A model generated the notes under the pieces. The model worked only from the letters and a program-made list of their open reading frames with translations. It ran no database searches and was not told where the DNA came from. 64,000 bases of DNA from Rhizophagus irregularis (lineage: Eukaryota; Glomeromycota; Glomeromycetes; Glomerales; Glomeraceae): positions 4,030,001 through 4,094,000 of the forward strand of contig NC_089430.1 of NCBI RefSeq assembly GCF_026210795.1. Direction: 5' to 3'. The stretch's first letter is position 1; each line of letters begins with the position of its first letter. Shown piece by piece: positions 34,363 to 45,950 of the stretch. Made by a program: the position numbers and the translations under genes.

Positions 34363-37300
34363 TTAAATATTAAATTTTCTATTTATTGGAATAACCGATA
34401 TATATTTTTTTGGATTTCTCTGACCAACTTCGAAACTTCCTGAAACAAATCGACATAAAATATTATGTATGGGAATGATGCAATCCCTTCCCATTTCAAA
34501 AAATTCTGCTTTCCACAACTCAATATTACAAGATTTATCATCATCTTTATCTATCTTACAGTGAAACCTTATCTTGTGGTTTTCAGCCGCCTTATACCAT
34601 CTTACAAAGGCTAAATAATGTGTTTTAGGACCCTCTGGTAACCAAATGGTGTGTTCAAAAAAAAATTGAATCTGGCCGGGATATGTATCAGACGAATTAT
34701 CGCTTAAGATAAAGCGTGCCAAAATCTTTGCTGATTTTGCATGCTGGGAAGACAATGTTGACCCAAATATTTCCGTTCCAATTTTTAATCGGCTAAATTG
34801 ATTGACTTTCGAAAGAATTGGAATAGATCCGTCCGGAGCATTATGAAGTTGCGATAGTGTGACAAAATTTTTATCATACGTATTGTGATAAAATTCTGCC
34901 AATAAAAGTAAAATATCTTGCTGTAAAGATATATCTTTTTTTGACGGACCTAAAAAGGAGCCCGGAAATGGTTCAGTACCAAAAGCTGCGCCTTCTTCTA
35001 TATTTGCTGATAATAATCGAAACGTTCGGTGGTCTTCATCGCTGTACATAGAAAGGCTTCCAACCGAATCATTAAGCTTTAATATTTCAAGACTTTCCCG
35101 AAGCTGTTGATTTTGATCAGCGTGAGATGTTAATTCATCAAGAATGGTATTATTTTGCATAATTTTCATAAGTTCTGGTTCAATTTTTCTTCGACTGTTA
35201 TGTAACGATCCTAAAAATGTGATAGAATAATATTAATATACAGTATATTATGATAGATTATTGGTATCTGGAGATGATCAAATTACCCAATAACCCGTTC
35301 ATTCGTTCCATTGAGTAGCACCAGAACGAGTATAGAGGGCCATAATCCAATGAACATTCACATAAATGTATACACAAATGCAAATTAGGAGAAATTTTTT
35401 TAGGCCCGTAAGTTTTCTCAATTTCTTTAACCATTTCTAGCAAACGTTGGTGAGCTTCTATAAGACTATTTTTTGATACTATTCTGCATACCAAAATATT
35501 ACAAGCACGCACAAAGTTTGCTAAAATTCTTCGATCTGGCTCTTTCAAAAGATCCCAGGTAATAGACGTTGCATATATTAACATAAATGTTTTCCACTGG
35601 TCTGCAGAAAACCCAGAAAAGCCTTCTCCTGTTGACATTTTGTTCGGAAGCCTACCAATATCCGCTGGTACCTGGATTCGGTTGGCCCTTTCTTGCATAA
35701 GTAATAGGTTTTCCGGGTTTAATTTTCCTTCTTCAATCCATAGTCTCATTACGATCCACTTAGCAATGCCTAGGAAAAGGCAGTGCATGGGATCCACTAC
35801 AAGAAAACGTACAGGATTAAAGTAAGGTAATCGATATATTTCGGACCATCGTACCAGGGTTTTTGATACATGATTCCGACGTTGCTCTTGTGTTTTGCAA
35901 TTTTTCCATGCAAGTGCATTATTTTTAATTTCCTCAACATTTCTTTCTATAAACCAGCTATCTATATCGGCTAATCCTCCAAAATTCGGTTGATTCCTAT
36001 CATCAAAACTGGCATGTTTAAGACATCGATGGCATGCAATTCTCGCAGATATATACCCACAAAGTTTTCTTGCAGCGGGTATATCGCAGGAACAGCATAT
36101 AATAGCACCTCTAATTTTTTCACCATTGGGATTCTCAAAAGTTTCTGATAAGTCTATACCATGCCATAGTTCAATTAATTGATCAATGAGAGGAGCCAAG
36201 TAGTGATTTAGATGATGTAATTTTGGTTCTTTGAATACCCGGAATTAACGCTAATGTTAATATATTGGAAGGTTTAAACCTCTCATTTCGGGGCAAGTTG
36301 CAAATGATGGCATAAATTGCTCCTGTGCTATATTGAGAATTTTCGTAAGGTTGGAACCAATCGATATTGAGCATTATTCCGAGGTGAGTATTTGCCGTTT
36401 CTGGCCGAAAGAAGGTTACCCCATTATCATCACTAAATGACTTCCATATTCTCCCGTCATATACATCAGTAAGAATCTCTGGGTCAGAAGGACGGTTAAC
36501 CCACTTTCGGCATGATTCTTCAAAGCCTTTTCGCTTGAATAGATTATTCAACTGATGTTTCAAGCTGACCGTAGGAAATATTAAATTTGGCCTTTTAATT
36601 ATACCATTTTTTGTACAAACTTGCTTATACAAAGGAGTTCCGCAAGCATTTTTTTTGTGACTCATCGGGTGGTTAGGAAAATCTTGGTATATGCAATTCG
36701 TGAATTTAGGCGTAAGGTTAGGATTACTGCTAGATACATCAGAAACCTTATACAATTTACAGCACTTTTCACAAGCCGCATATTTTATCAAATGAGCACA
36801 AATTCCGAGATTCTTTTGTGCCATATAGAGAGATGTAGGAAATGTAGAAAACAAGTTTTCGTCTATATTCACAAGAACGTAGCGGAAAAATTTAAAGAGA
36901 TAATTTATCGCTACGTTAGATAGCCGACACCTCTCCTGGTACTTCAAGATCCATACAACAATCCACAAAAAAGGGTGATCTAGTCCTTCAGCATGCCCAT
37001 AATTGCTTTCTCCTAATTCCATTTCAGGTGCATCAAAATTCACTTGGTAATCTTCTTCTGAATCATCTGATGAATATTCTGAAGTAATATCTTCAAAGTT
37101 TCTTTCATTGTCTTCTTCAGATGCATTGTCACCATTATCAGATAATAGTTCATTTATTATTTCCGGAAGAGAGGTTTCAGACCTTCTGTATTTTTGAGAA
37201 GCAATTGGTGCTCTTTTTACTAAAAAGGGATAGCTCTCTTCTTGCGGTTCTTCGTTATAGCTCATATCGTTACAATTAAAATCATTTTCTGGATTTGGAG

Positions 37301-37529
37301 GCGCTAATGGAATTTCTGGTGCTTCAGGAAAATTACGGGTAGTTTTGCGTTGAGGTTTAGTCTTGTTCTTGGTGTGAGATGCTTTAGTTCTAGGATCTAC
37401 TGCTTTTCCTTTGCAACCCTGACAGTAGCATGGTTCAAACTTTCGATTTCGGGGAGGACGAGTATAGGGAGTTTTCTGAACACTTTGAACGCTAATTGTA
37501 TTATTAGACATTTTGAATTCTTTTAACAA
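34363..37529 (-). CDS. tnp2-type CACTA transposase with one frameshift
   Basis: Transposase of the CACTA/EnSpm tnp2 family, predicted to cut and move the surrounding element. It runs leftward from ATG at 37529 (a second in-frame Met six codons on is an alternative start). The N-terminal zinc-binding-like motif is CYCQGCKGK. Next come a long Glu/Ser-rich linker and a cysteine cluster CEKCCKLY with CGTPL. The core follows: MLNIDWFQPYENSQYSTGAI, ICNLPRNERFKPSNIL, CSCDIPAARKLCGYIS with CHRCLK, and VVDPMHCLFLGIAKWI, all typical of tnp2. A single-base shift near 36229-36233 breaks the frame between LALIPGIQ and PKLHHLNHYLAPLIDQLIEL. An intron at 35211-35286 joins MERMNGLLG to SLHNSRRKIEPELM. The last exon ends at 34363. 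Apart from the shift the gene looks intact. Confidence 0.85.
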
Positions 37530-37786
37530 AGAATGAGAAATTTATTATTTATTATAATAATTATATAATGGTATTTTATTGTTTAGCCACAATTTGTGAT
37601 TTATAGTTTAAAGTTAGTTTGTTTCAATTATGATCGTAACGCGTTTATATGATCTACATACGTATATAGTTTAACTAATTTAAACTCTTTCTTTTTTCTT
37701 AATTTTCTTACCAGATCCTCGGCTTTTCTTACTTTGCCTAATATTATCTATTTATTATTTTTTTTCAAGTACCTAATTATACAACA

Positions 37787-39956
37787 ATGAACAAAAACAA
37801 GTAAGTTAAAAAAATTTTTAGAATCATGCAAAATTACAGATTCTAAGATTATCTTCGATGGTATAGAAAAACTTCGTTACAAGAAAAAAGAGTTAAAAGT
37901 CAAACTCCATATTCTCATCAAGATGACTCTTCATACTCAGAAGAAATTTCGTATTCTCGTCGGAAAAGTATTTCATTAAACATGAATAGAAGTCAAACTC
38001 GAGATAATGTTTCTTTAAACAGAAATAGAGGCCGGACTCGGGACAATGTTCCTTTAAATAGGAGCAGAAGTAACTCTCCATACACTCATCGGGATAATAT
38101 TTCGTTAAATAGGAGCAGAAGTAAGCTCGCCATACGGCTGGCAGGACAATGTTTCGTTAAATAGGAATAGGAGTAACTCTCCATACACTCATCAGGATAA
38201 TGTTTCTTTAAACAGAAATAGAGGCCGGACTCGGGACAATGTTCCTTTAAATAGGAGCAGAAGTAACTCTCCATACGCTCGCCAGGACAATGTTTCGTTA
38301 AATAGGAATAGGAGTAACTACTCCATACACTCATCAGGATAATGTTTCTTTAAACAGAAATAGAGGCCGGACTCGGGACAATGTTTCGTTAAATAGGAGC
38401 AGAAGTAACTCTCCATACGCTCACCAGGATAATGTTTCGTTAAATGGAAGCAGAAGTCGCTCTCCGTACTCTCGTCGGGGCAATGTTTCGTTAAATGGAA
38501 GCAGAAGTCGCTCTCCGTACTCTCGTCGGGGCAATGTTTCGTTAAATGGAAGCAGAAGTCGCTCTCTCGTACTCTCATCGGCAAGTCATCTCGTTAAGCA
38601 GGAATAGAAATCGGTCTTCATACGCTTCTCGAGAAGATGTCTTACTAAATAGGAATAGAAAACGAACTCCACATTCTTCTCATCGGGGAAATTATCTGTT
38701 AAATGTAAGGGATATTGAAAGAGAAAGAAGGGAAAGTAATGTTGGTGAAGAAAATCATGGAAGGAATAAGAGCAGAGAGAGAAATCTTGAAGGTAATTTC
38801 ATAAAAACATGATAGATATAAAAATTGTATTTCGGCTACTAATAATATATCAGAAATTTCAGAATTACGTACGGCCATCTCGGATTTAGGAAGAGAAGTA
38901 AGAGGACTTCGTCAAGAAAAGGAAGATCAACCAAGGACGCAACATTCCTGGTCTCCTGATCCATCATCAACTAGATATACTAAAGTCTGGAAAGTTTTAG
39001 AGCCAATGGATCACGAATACAAGAAAGCTTTCCGGGTTAGTATAAGATATTTGTGCGTAAACATGTTAATCTTTATTTAAAATTTTTTCCTAATATAGGA
39101 CGAAATTGTCCAAATTCTAAAGGGTTTAGATGATTCTTTGACGATAGATCATAAGAACCGTTGGACTGACATCGAAAGACATGTGACTCAAGATACCATT
39201 CCAGCTATAAAGAGAGTTCTCGGTAATAAATTTCAGTATACCGATATAGAACTGAAGAAGGTTTTACAGAATCTTCATCGCCATCGAAGGGATGCTTACA
39301 ATGTTTCAAAAGATCCTTTAAAATCGAAAGTGAACAAACGACGAACTGGTATAAACACCAGGAGAAAAGATGTGAGTATCAGTTTCATATTAATTTATTG
39401 ATTTTTTATTACATTTTAATACTAATATTTATTCGTTATTTTATTATATTACAAAAGAAAAAGGAGAGACGGCAGAGAGGATTTCGTCATATGTTAAGTA
39501 GGAGAGATCAGAAGCTAACAGATCTTCAGCCTTCTATACCATGGGATGATTGGATTGAAGGCTTAGAAGCGATTATCAATGACTCAAGTTATCATTCAGA
39601 TGAAATTTCAGAGTCAGACGAAGAGAAAGTACAAGAAGAAAAGAACAGAAATATTCGCCCATCACGAAACGAAAATTCAAACCATGTGATTCACGTGTAC
39701 GATAAACAATGGAGATCTAGTAAGGTAGGTTATATACATAAAATAAGAAATATATTTATTTACATTTTACTAATTAAATTTTTATCTATAGATTCGAAAT
39801 TTTTTACGACATGCTGATTTGACGGGAGAAAGTATTCAGAATATAAAAGTAGGGAGGAAGAGGTGGTATAATGATCAATTGTATATAGAAAATAATTCAA
39901 AACCACCTCGTAATGCACCGGCATGGGCAATTTCATCTTCATACCGTTCTGAATAG
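37787..39956 (+). CDS. Second CACTA gene: RS-repeat protein, frame disrupted in the repeat
   Basis: Divergent from the transposase and inside the same element. The first exon may be at 37787 (MNKN then a GTAAGT donor), but the first junction could not be settled. The N-terminal half is a 17-residue repeat (see 37955-38640) rich in Arg, Ser and Asn, with forms such as SLNGSRSRSPYSRRGN, similar in composition to RS domains of SR splicing factors. Next are RDIERERRESNVGEE, an intron (about 38788-38852), a coiled-coil-like ISELRTAISDLGREVRGLRQ, and RYTKVWKVLEPMDHEYKKAF. A second intron (about 39033-39098) leads to DSLTIDHKNRWTDIERHVTQ and a basic, helix-rich region, then introns at about 39371-39457 and 39725-39791. 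The C-terminus is acidic and ends at 39954-39956. By position it is a tnpA-like accessory gene; no family was recognised. Small indels in the repeat shift the frame. Confidence 0.6.
37955..38640 (+). repeat. Coding minisatellite, 51-bp and 39-bp units
   Basis: About 13 units within the second CACTA gene, alternating full 51-bp units (AATGTTTCGTTAAATAGGAG start, encoding NVSLNRSRSNSPYARQD-type repeats) and shortened 39-bp units (NVSLNRNRGRTRD). The last full units (38448-38560) are almost identical and encode the most SR-like form. Three units carry a +1 length change relative to the consensus, near 38120-38145, 38315-38325 and 38560-38580. Together they restore the original frame, so the protein would have out-of-frame stretches if all are real. 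Confidence 0.8.
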
Positions 39957-40679
39957 ATACTTATTTTAAAGGTCTTTGGCGAAAAGTATCGATCGTTAGA
40001 AATAATTTCCGTTCTGTATTTAAAGATCAGCAATTTATTGATTTAAATTTGTATTAATTATTTATTACTAGGAAACTTTTCGTGGCATTTAATATTAAAT
40101 TCAATATTTAAATTCAATTTATTTTTAATAAAAATTACAAATATGATATAAATATCGTACTAATATTATATATAGATTATTAAGTATATAAAACATATCA
40201 GAAATTACATTATACTTATATCGGAAGAAAATCTAGATAAATCGGGAAATATTTAGGGGTACCGATATTTCTCTCTATCCGCTGATATTCATAATAAAAT
40301 CGTCTGATGTGACAGAACCGAAATTTACATTAAAGATGCATGATTTGCGCCAAGAACCGGTCACAAATCGGGTGGATCGATCAGCTGCCATTCAGGTCAA
40401 AATCGAAAATGTATAATAGGGCTATCGGGTATATGAAATTTACCCGGTACCCTTCATTTATTTCCAGTGTATTACATAGTATAATTATGTTCAACTTTAT
40501 TTGATTTTACATAGCAGATAGTGTAAGATTTGTATTATTGCTTTTATGTAAATAAATTTATAAATTTTAATAAAATTGAATTTCATTTAGCCAAAATTAA
40601 AATAAAAAAAAAGAGATATAAATCTATTAGTTTTAATATGAAATTGTCAAACGTATACAATAAAAATATATATTACCAA

Positions 40680-41058
40680 TATTTTACATATTTTACTACC
40701 TGATATATGTGTGTTAAATGTATGATATCTATAATATATATCACTGATATTTTACTACCCAATATGTGTGTGTTAAATGTATGATATCTATAAGATTTAT
40801 CACTGATATTTTACTACCCAATATGTGTGTGTTAAATGTATGATATCTATAAGATATGTTACTGATATTTGACTACCCGATATGTGTAAGATATGTATAT
40901 GATGTTTACATGATGTGTCACCAATTTTCTACATTTATACTACACATATCAGGTACCCGATATGTGTAGTATTGTTAAATATCATACACATATATTACAT
41001 ATATTATACACATATCAGGTACCCGATATGTACCCAATAGCACCAATTTTGACCAGTG
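40680..41058. repeat. 59-bp tandem repeat followed by a CACTA-like terminus
   Basis: About three and a half units of 59 bp (each with CACTGATATTTTACTACCCA and GTTAAATGTATGATATCTAT) lie at 40692-40880. They are followed by inverted ATACACATAT/CAGGTACCCGATATGTG motifs and finally CCAATTTTGACCAGTG at 41058. That looks like a CACTA right end outside the complete element. The matching left end was not found. Confidence 0.65.
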
Positions 41059-41884
41059 ATAATTAATTACGATTTTGTAATTTCAGATTTTGGATTTGCC
41101 AATTGAATTTCGGAAATAACTATACTTGTAAAACAAAAAAAAGTTTGTTCAAATTGAATCAATAGAATCCAAGATAATTATATAATACTAATTATTATGT
41201 ATAATATTTAATATTTAATAGTATGGTGGCTGTCACCTATAAACTACACTAATATTAAGTAACTTCAAATTTTTATAAATTGTAAATTGAATAGTAAAAA
41301 AAAAAAACTAAACTGATAAAATGATAGAGCAATATGTACTAAACATTTCTATCAGATTATTTTATAGAATTTAATAAGAATTTTAATTAATATTATGGGT
41401 TAAAGTTGGATAATTTTAATAAGTAGCAATAATAAAATATAAAATTTTGGACTAGTTTTCATGTAATTTTTATGGAAATCCACAAGAATTTGATGTAATA
41501 TAGCAAAAAAAATTTTGCCGCTCACGTAACAATTAATATTTTGACAAAATACTTTAAAAAATAAGTTACATAATATAAATAAATAAATTTCAAAATTTTG
41601 GACTATTGTTATTTATAAGTGACAGCTACCATAATAATTTTTTAGCCAACCAGATTTCAATCAGATAGGAGTAGAGGTTAAAGCTACTAATTGAAAGAAA
41701 TCAGCTGATTTCTAGCATGCCCCTAATTGAATTTAGAATTTTACTTATAATTACAGCAGCTCAAAATAATTTAGGCAACATGTATAATTGCTATAATGAT
41801 AATTATTTATAACTAAACTAATAATAACTAATCTATGAATATAACTAATTTAAATATAAATAATTATAAAACTATTTCTATTTA
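41059..41884. other. AT-rich intergenic DNA, nothing recognised
   Basis: No gene or clear repeat pair. A diverged inverted similarity between TGGTGGCTGTCACCTATAAA (41224-41243) and TTATAAGTGACAGCTACCAT (41612-41631) suggests another decayed short TIR element spanning about 41222-41633. Confidence 0.4.
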
Positions 41885-42255
41885 TACATTACGTGTGTAA
41901 ATACGAGTCATGTGATTATTGTCATTTTCTGGTGATCTGCATAAAAAAATTTCCTAATTTGGAATTCGTGTAATACAATTTCATTTTTACTGAGAAACAA
42001 ATTTTCCCTTTTTGATTGTGTAATGTTACTCTAATTTCCAAAATTGGAAATTATAGTAATTTTTAACTGGAATTATTGGAAGTATGAAATTTGGCCGAAA
42101 TTATGGTGTATGACATATAATATGTGACAAATAAGGTTTTTTCTACTGAAAAAATTTTAAGTCCCTAGAATAAATAGTAAAATTGGAAAACTATAGGGGT
42201 GTGACATGAGTGCCAAATTATAGTCATGTGATACGTGTTTTGCACACTAGTGTAT
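41885..42255. mobile_element. Putative TIR element, TCATGTGATTATTG family
   Basis: Left end TTACGTGTGTAAATACGAGT then CATGTGATTATTGTCATTTT. The opposite strand at the right reads AGTGTGCAAAACACGTATCA then CATGACTATAATTTGGCACT. It shares its ends with the element at 20079-20455. Interior non-coding. Exact borders uncertain. Confidence 0.5.
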
Positions 42256-43094
42256 ATTAAGAAATTATCTAATTATAAATAGCTAAACTATAAATAAATG
42301 TAACTATAAATAGATATTGTGTAATAAGCATTACATCATATAGGTTATTTTATTCTTCTAATTATTTATCCTTCAGTTAATTATTTATTCATAATTATTT
42401 TATTTGGTATATTATTTATTTATATTACGTGATTATCCTAATATCTAAAGTTATAATAAGAATAATATATATGATACATCATTTATTATAAATCAAAAAT
42501 AAATATCATTCATAACTTATATAAATAATATACAATGAATTTCAGAATTTAAAGAAAATCTAGAAGATATACTTAACTTAAAAAGTATTTATAAATTTTT
42601 TAATTTAATTATATTAGCTTAAATTTTTTAATATCTATACAGTTAATAAATCAGATTTAAGTCTAAATCAGATTTTTTTACTAAAACCAAATCACATATA
42701 TTAAAATGGATTAATTTCACATTCACCTTAATCTGCAATACATTAAAATTATTAAAATTTTTAAATTTACCCTGGTGAAATTCACCAGGTGATTTCATAT
42801 TACACAAACGTGTAATGCATATTTTGTTTTTTGCTTTCTTGTAGTATTGTTTTCAAAATGACCAGCTTTTACTGGAACTTTTTAAGGTAAGATTTTTTTT
42901 ATTTTCTTATTACTTCGCTAGTTTAATGTTCTTTTTCTCTTATGCTAACTTGTTAACTTGTTTTTCAGAAAACATCAATTTCAAATAACTTCAAGAAGTT
43001 AAGGTAAACTCATTTTTATTACTAGTATTTTTATTTTTCTACCATTCCCTTTACTTCCACTTTGTTTTTAATTATCCTTTTCATTTATCATTAT

Positions 43095-44060
43095 CCCTTT
43101 CACTCAGTTCATATCAGTTTTCATCATTCTATATTGCTTCATATCACTTTTCATCATTCCATATCGCTTCATATCAGTTTTCATCACTTCATATTGCTCT
43201 ATATCATTTTTTATCACTCTATATTGCTTCATATCATTTTTCATCACTCCATATTGCTTCATATCATTCCATATCACTTTTCATCACTCCATATCACTTC
43301 ATATCAGTTTTTATCACTCCATATCGCTTCATATCGGTTTTCATTATTCCATATTGCTCCATATCACTTTTTATCACTCCATATCACTCCATATCACTTC
43401 ATATTGATTTTCATCACTCTATATCACTTCATATCGTTTTTATCACTCTATATCGCTTCATATCATTTTTATCACTCTATATTGCTTTATATCATTTTCA
43501 TCACTCCATATTGCTTCATATCGTTTCATATCAGTTTTTATCACTCCATATCGCTCCATATCATTTTTATCACTCTATATCACTTCATATCATTTTCATC
43601 ACTCCATATTGCTTCATATCATTTCGTATCAGTTTTCATTACTCCATATCGCTCCATATTATTTTTCATCACTCTATATCGCTTCATATCATTTTTCATC
43701 ACTCCATATCGCTTCATATCATTCCATATCAGTTTTCATCACTCCATATCGCTTCATATCAGTTTTCATCACTCCATATCGCTTCATATCAGTTATATCG
43801 CTTCATATAGTTTTTCATCACTCCATATCGCTTTATATTGTTCCATATCAGTTTTCATCATTCCATATCACTCCATATCGGGTTTCATCACTCCATATCA
43901 CTTTATATCAGTTTTCATCACTCCATATTGCTCTATATCACTTTTCATTACTCTATATCGCTCCATATCATTTTTCATCACTCTATATCGTTTCATATCA
44001 TTTTTCATCACTCCATATCGCTCCATATCATTTTTCATCATTCCATATCATTTTTTATCC
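43095..44060. repeat. Large minisatellite, CACTCCATATCGCTTCATATC type
   Basis: Nearly 1 kb of degenerate repeats combining TCACTCCATATCGC, TTCATATCAT and TTTTCATCA. Unit length varies (about 17-55 bp), giving a higher-order pattern. Long open frames across it in several phases (repeating His-Ser-Ile-Ser-Leu-His-Ile) arise from the repeat and are not credible genes. Confidence 0.9.
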
Positions 44061-44304
44061 TATGTTTACTAATTGGTCCCCAGTGATTTTTTTGATGATA
44101 TATTCATATCTGTAATTTTTCAGATGATATTTTCATGCTCACGTATTTTTATAGTTTATTTATACCTCTCCCACTCTCTCCCATCACTGGACGTTAGCTT
44201 ATGAGATAAAAGAGTTATTTCGCGTATCATAAATATGTGATTTTCAACGGGCCGCGCCGTAAAATCGATGATATTCATGACTTTCCCCGTGAAATAACTA
44301 TTAC

Positions 44305-44640
44305 ATATCATTTTTCATCACTCCATATCGCTCCATATCATTTTTCATCACTCTATATTGCTTCATATTGTTTTTCATCACTCCATATTGCTTCATATCG
44401 TTTCATATCAGTTTTCATCACTCCATATCACTCCATATCATTTTTATCATTCTATATCGCTTCATATCATTTTCATCACTCCATATTGCTTTATATCGTT
44501 TCATATCAGTTTTCATCACTCCATATCACTCCATATCGTTTTTATCACTCTATATCGCTTCATATCACTCTATATCGCTTCATATCGTTTCATATCAGTT
44601 TTTATCACTCCATTTCATTTTGCAACATTCCACTTTATTT
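44305..44640. repeat. Second array of the same minisatellite
   Basis: Same CATATCGCT/TCATATCATTTTTCATCACTC units as at 43095-44060, degenerating to CATTTCATTTTTCATCATC-like sequence toward 44720. Confidence 0.88.
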
Positions 44641-45043
44641 TTCATCATCTCAATTCACTTTGTATTGTTTCATTTTGTTTTACATCATCCTATTTCTGTT
44701 TTCATCAACCTATTTCACTTTCATTTCATTTTTCATTATTATAAAGGATTATATATTATGCATTACTATAGGTTTTAAATTAATGAAAAATCTGGATTAA
44801 ATGGTTAGTGGATGGGTGTAATAGTTTAATTGAAGTTATATTAATTTAAAAAGAAACTTTTTGTTAATAAAACTTTAAAAATTTATGCTTAAATGGTCAA
44901 TAGAAAAAACTTCTTTTTACAATGTTTATTCAAATAAAAAAAATTTGATGCGATGAATTTTACTAAATTTTAATATAATAATAAATATCACATGATATGG
45001 TGAATTTCACCTCTGGTGAGCGTTAAAATAATCCTATTAAAAT

Positions 45044-45287
45044 TAAGGTTGCTTGTCTAAACCTCTTCAAAATCCTACGATTAGTTTCGTCAAAATTTTA
45101 CTATAGATTTATTATAGTTTCGGCAGAGTTTTGGCAGTTTCGGCATTTATAATAAGTTTCGGCAGTTTCGCCTTTCTCCAAAGTTTCGCCAGTTTTTTAA
45201 TATAACTTTAATATAGTTTCGGCAGAATTTCGCTTTTCGGCAAAACGCCATCTTGCCTAAACCCCTAGGTTTCGGCAAGCAACCTTA
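45044..45287. mobile_element. MITE with 8-bp target duplication, copy 2
   Basis: 244 bp, nearly identical to 175-418 (inverted ends TAAGGTTGCTTG and CAAGCAACCTTA), flanked by the exact 8-bp repeat ATTAAAAT (45036-45043 and 45288-45295). The close match to copy 1 implies recent movement. Confidence 0.92.
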
Positions 45288-45699
45288 ATTAAAATAATTT
45301 TAATATATTGGAATTTGCTAGTAAAAGCTTGATATTTACTATAATAGAACTGCTAAGACTTTAAAGATTACTAAAAAAAAATTAAAATGTAATATCTCAG
45401 TTAATATTGCACTTAAAAAAATAAATTACATTAAAATATTTATTTTATTAAAATGAATTTAATAAGCTAAAGATTATTAAAATCCAATTATAAATTTTTG
45501 AGATAATAAAATTTGAAGTTAAAATCTATATATAACTTTATATAATTGAAATTAATTATAAAGTTTATACAAATTTAGATCTGAATTTTTTCAGTAATTT
45601 TCAGAATTTTATCCGTTTACTTATAAGGAGTATGCTAAAAATCAGTTGATTTGAAAGAGAATGGAAGGAGTTAAGCTTCAAATCAGTTCTATATATATA

Positions 45700-45854
45700 G
45701 GTGCTTTGCAGTAGAAAAAAATGAAATTATTAAAAAAAATAAAAAATAAGTTAATATAAAATCTGAACAAATTATAGTATTTAGAATATTTTTGGCATAT
45801 AAAAGAAAATTTGAATTTTTTCAGTAATTTTATCCTTTTCTACTGCAAAGCACC
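45700..45854. mobile_element. Short palindromic MITE
   Basis: 155 bp with inverted ends GGTGCTTTGCAGTAGAAAA and TTTTCTACTGCAAAGCACC, embedded in TATATATA sequence on both sides. Related to the next element by the CTTTGCARTAGAAAA end. Confidence 0.8.
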
Positions 45855-45950
45855 CATATATATCATATGACATTTATATATCTAATTTTTTTTTTAATCA
45901 CAGTACATTTACTAGTTTATTAAGTATTAAAAATATAGAAATACATAAAT

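Larger units (their letters stand above)
33806..40469. mobile_element. Near-complete CACTA (En/Spm) transposon with 3-bp target duplication
   Basis: Ends CACTGGTCGAATAAAGAAGC on the left and, on the opposite strand at the right, CACTGGAAATAAATGAAGGG. It is flanked by the exact 3-bp duplication TAT (33803-33805 and 40470-40472). It is 6664 bp long, carrying a tnp2-type transposase on the minus strand (34363-37529) and a divergently transcribed second gene on the plus strand (37787-39956), separated by a 257-bp spacer. Both subterminal regions carry repeated ATATCGG/CCGATAT motifs (33830-34080 and 40200-40300), as expected of transposase-binding subterminal repeats. The transposase frame has one shift, so this copy may be recently inactivated, or the shift may be a sequence error. 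Confidence 0.9.
42770..45018. other. Minisatellite-rich region between inverted GGTGAAATTCACC motifs
   Basis: Bounded by CCTGGTGAAATTCACCAGG (about 42771) and GGTGAATTTCACCTCTGGTG (about 45000), which are inverted relatives and may be element ends. Inside, at 42830-43010, are two intron-like signal sets: TTGTAG then a 42-nt block and GTAAGA, followed by TTTTTCAG, a 35-nt block and GTAAAC. Then come two minisatellite arrays separated by about 240 bp of unique, more GC-rich DNA (44060-44300). No gene was identified. Confidence 0.5.

Noticed and set aside
38000-38580. CRISPR-like array of regularly spaced repeats
   Set aside because: The genome is eukaryotic, the units are contiguous 51/39-bp repeats without spacers, and they translate to RS-rich repeats.
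38086-38584. Minus-strand open frames encoding Cys/His/Tyr-rich repeats, resembling a zinc-finger array
   Set aside because: They are antisense shadows of the RS-repeat coding minisatellite; Cys/His spacing is set by the 51-bp unit, and no splice structure supports them.
43062-44115. Long open frames rich in His, Ser, Ile and Phe (up to 336 codons)
   Set aside because: They run in several phases through a degenerate minisatellite and have no motif; the openness is a property of the repeat.
44237-44800. Overlapping open frames of 128-187 codons
   Set aside because: Same minisatellite as at 43095-44060; no independent protein features.
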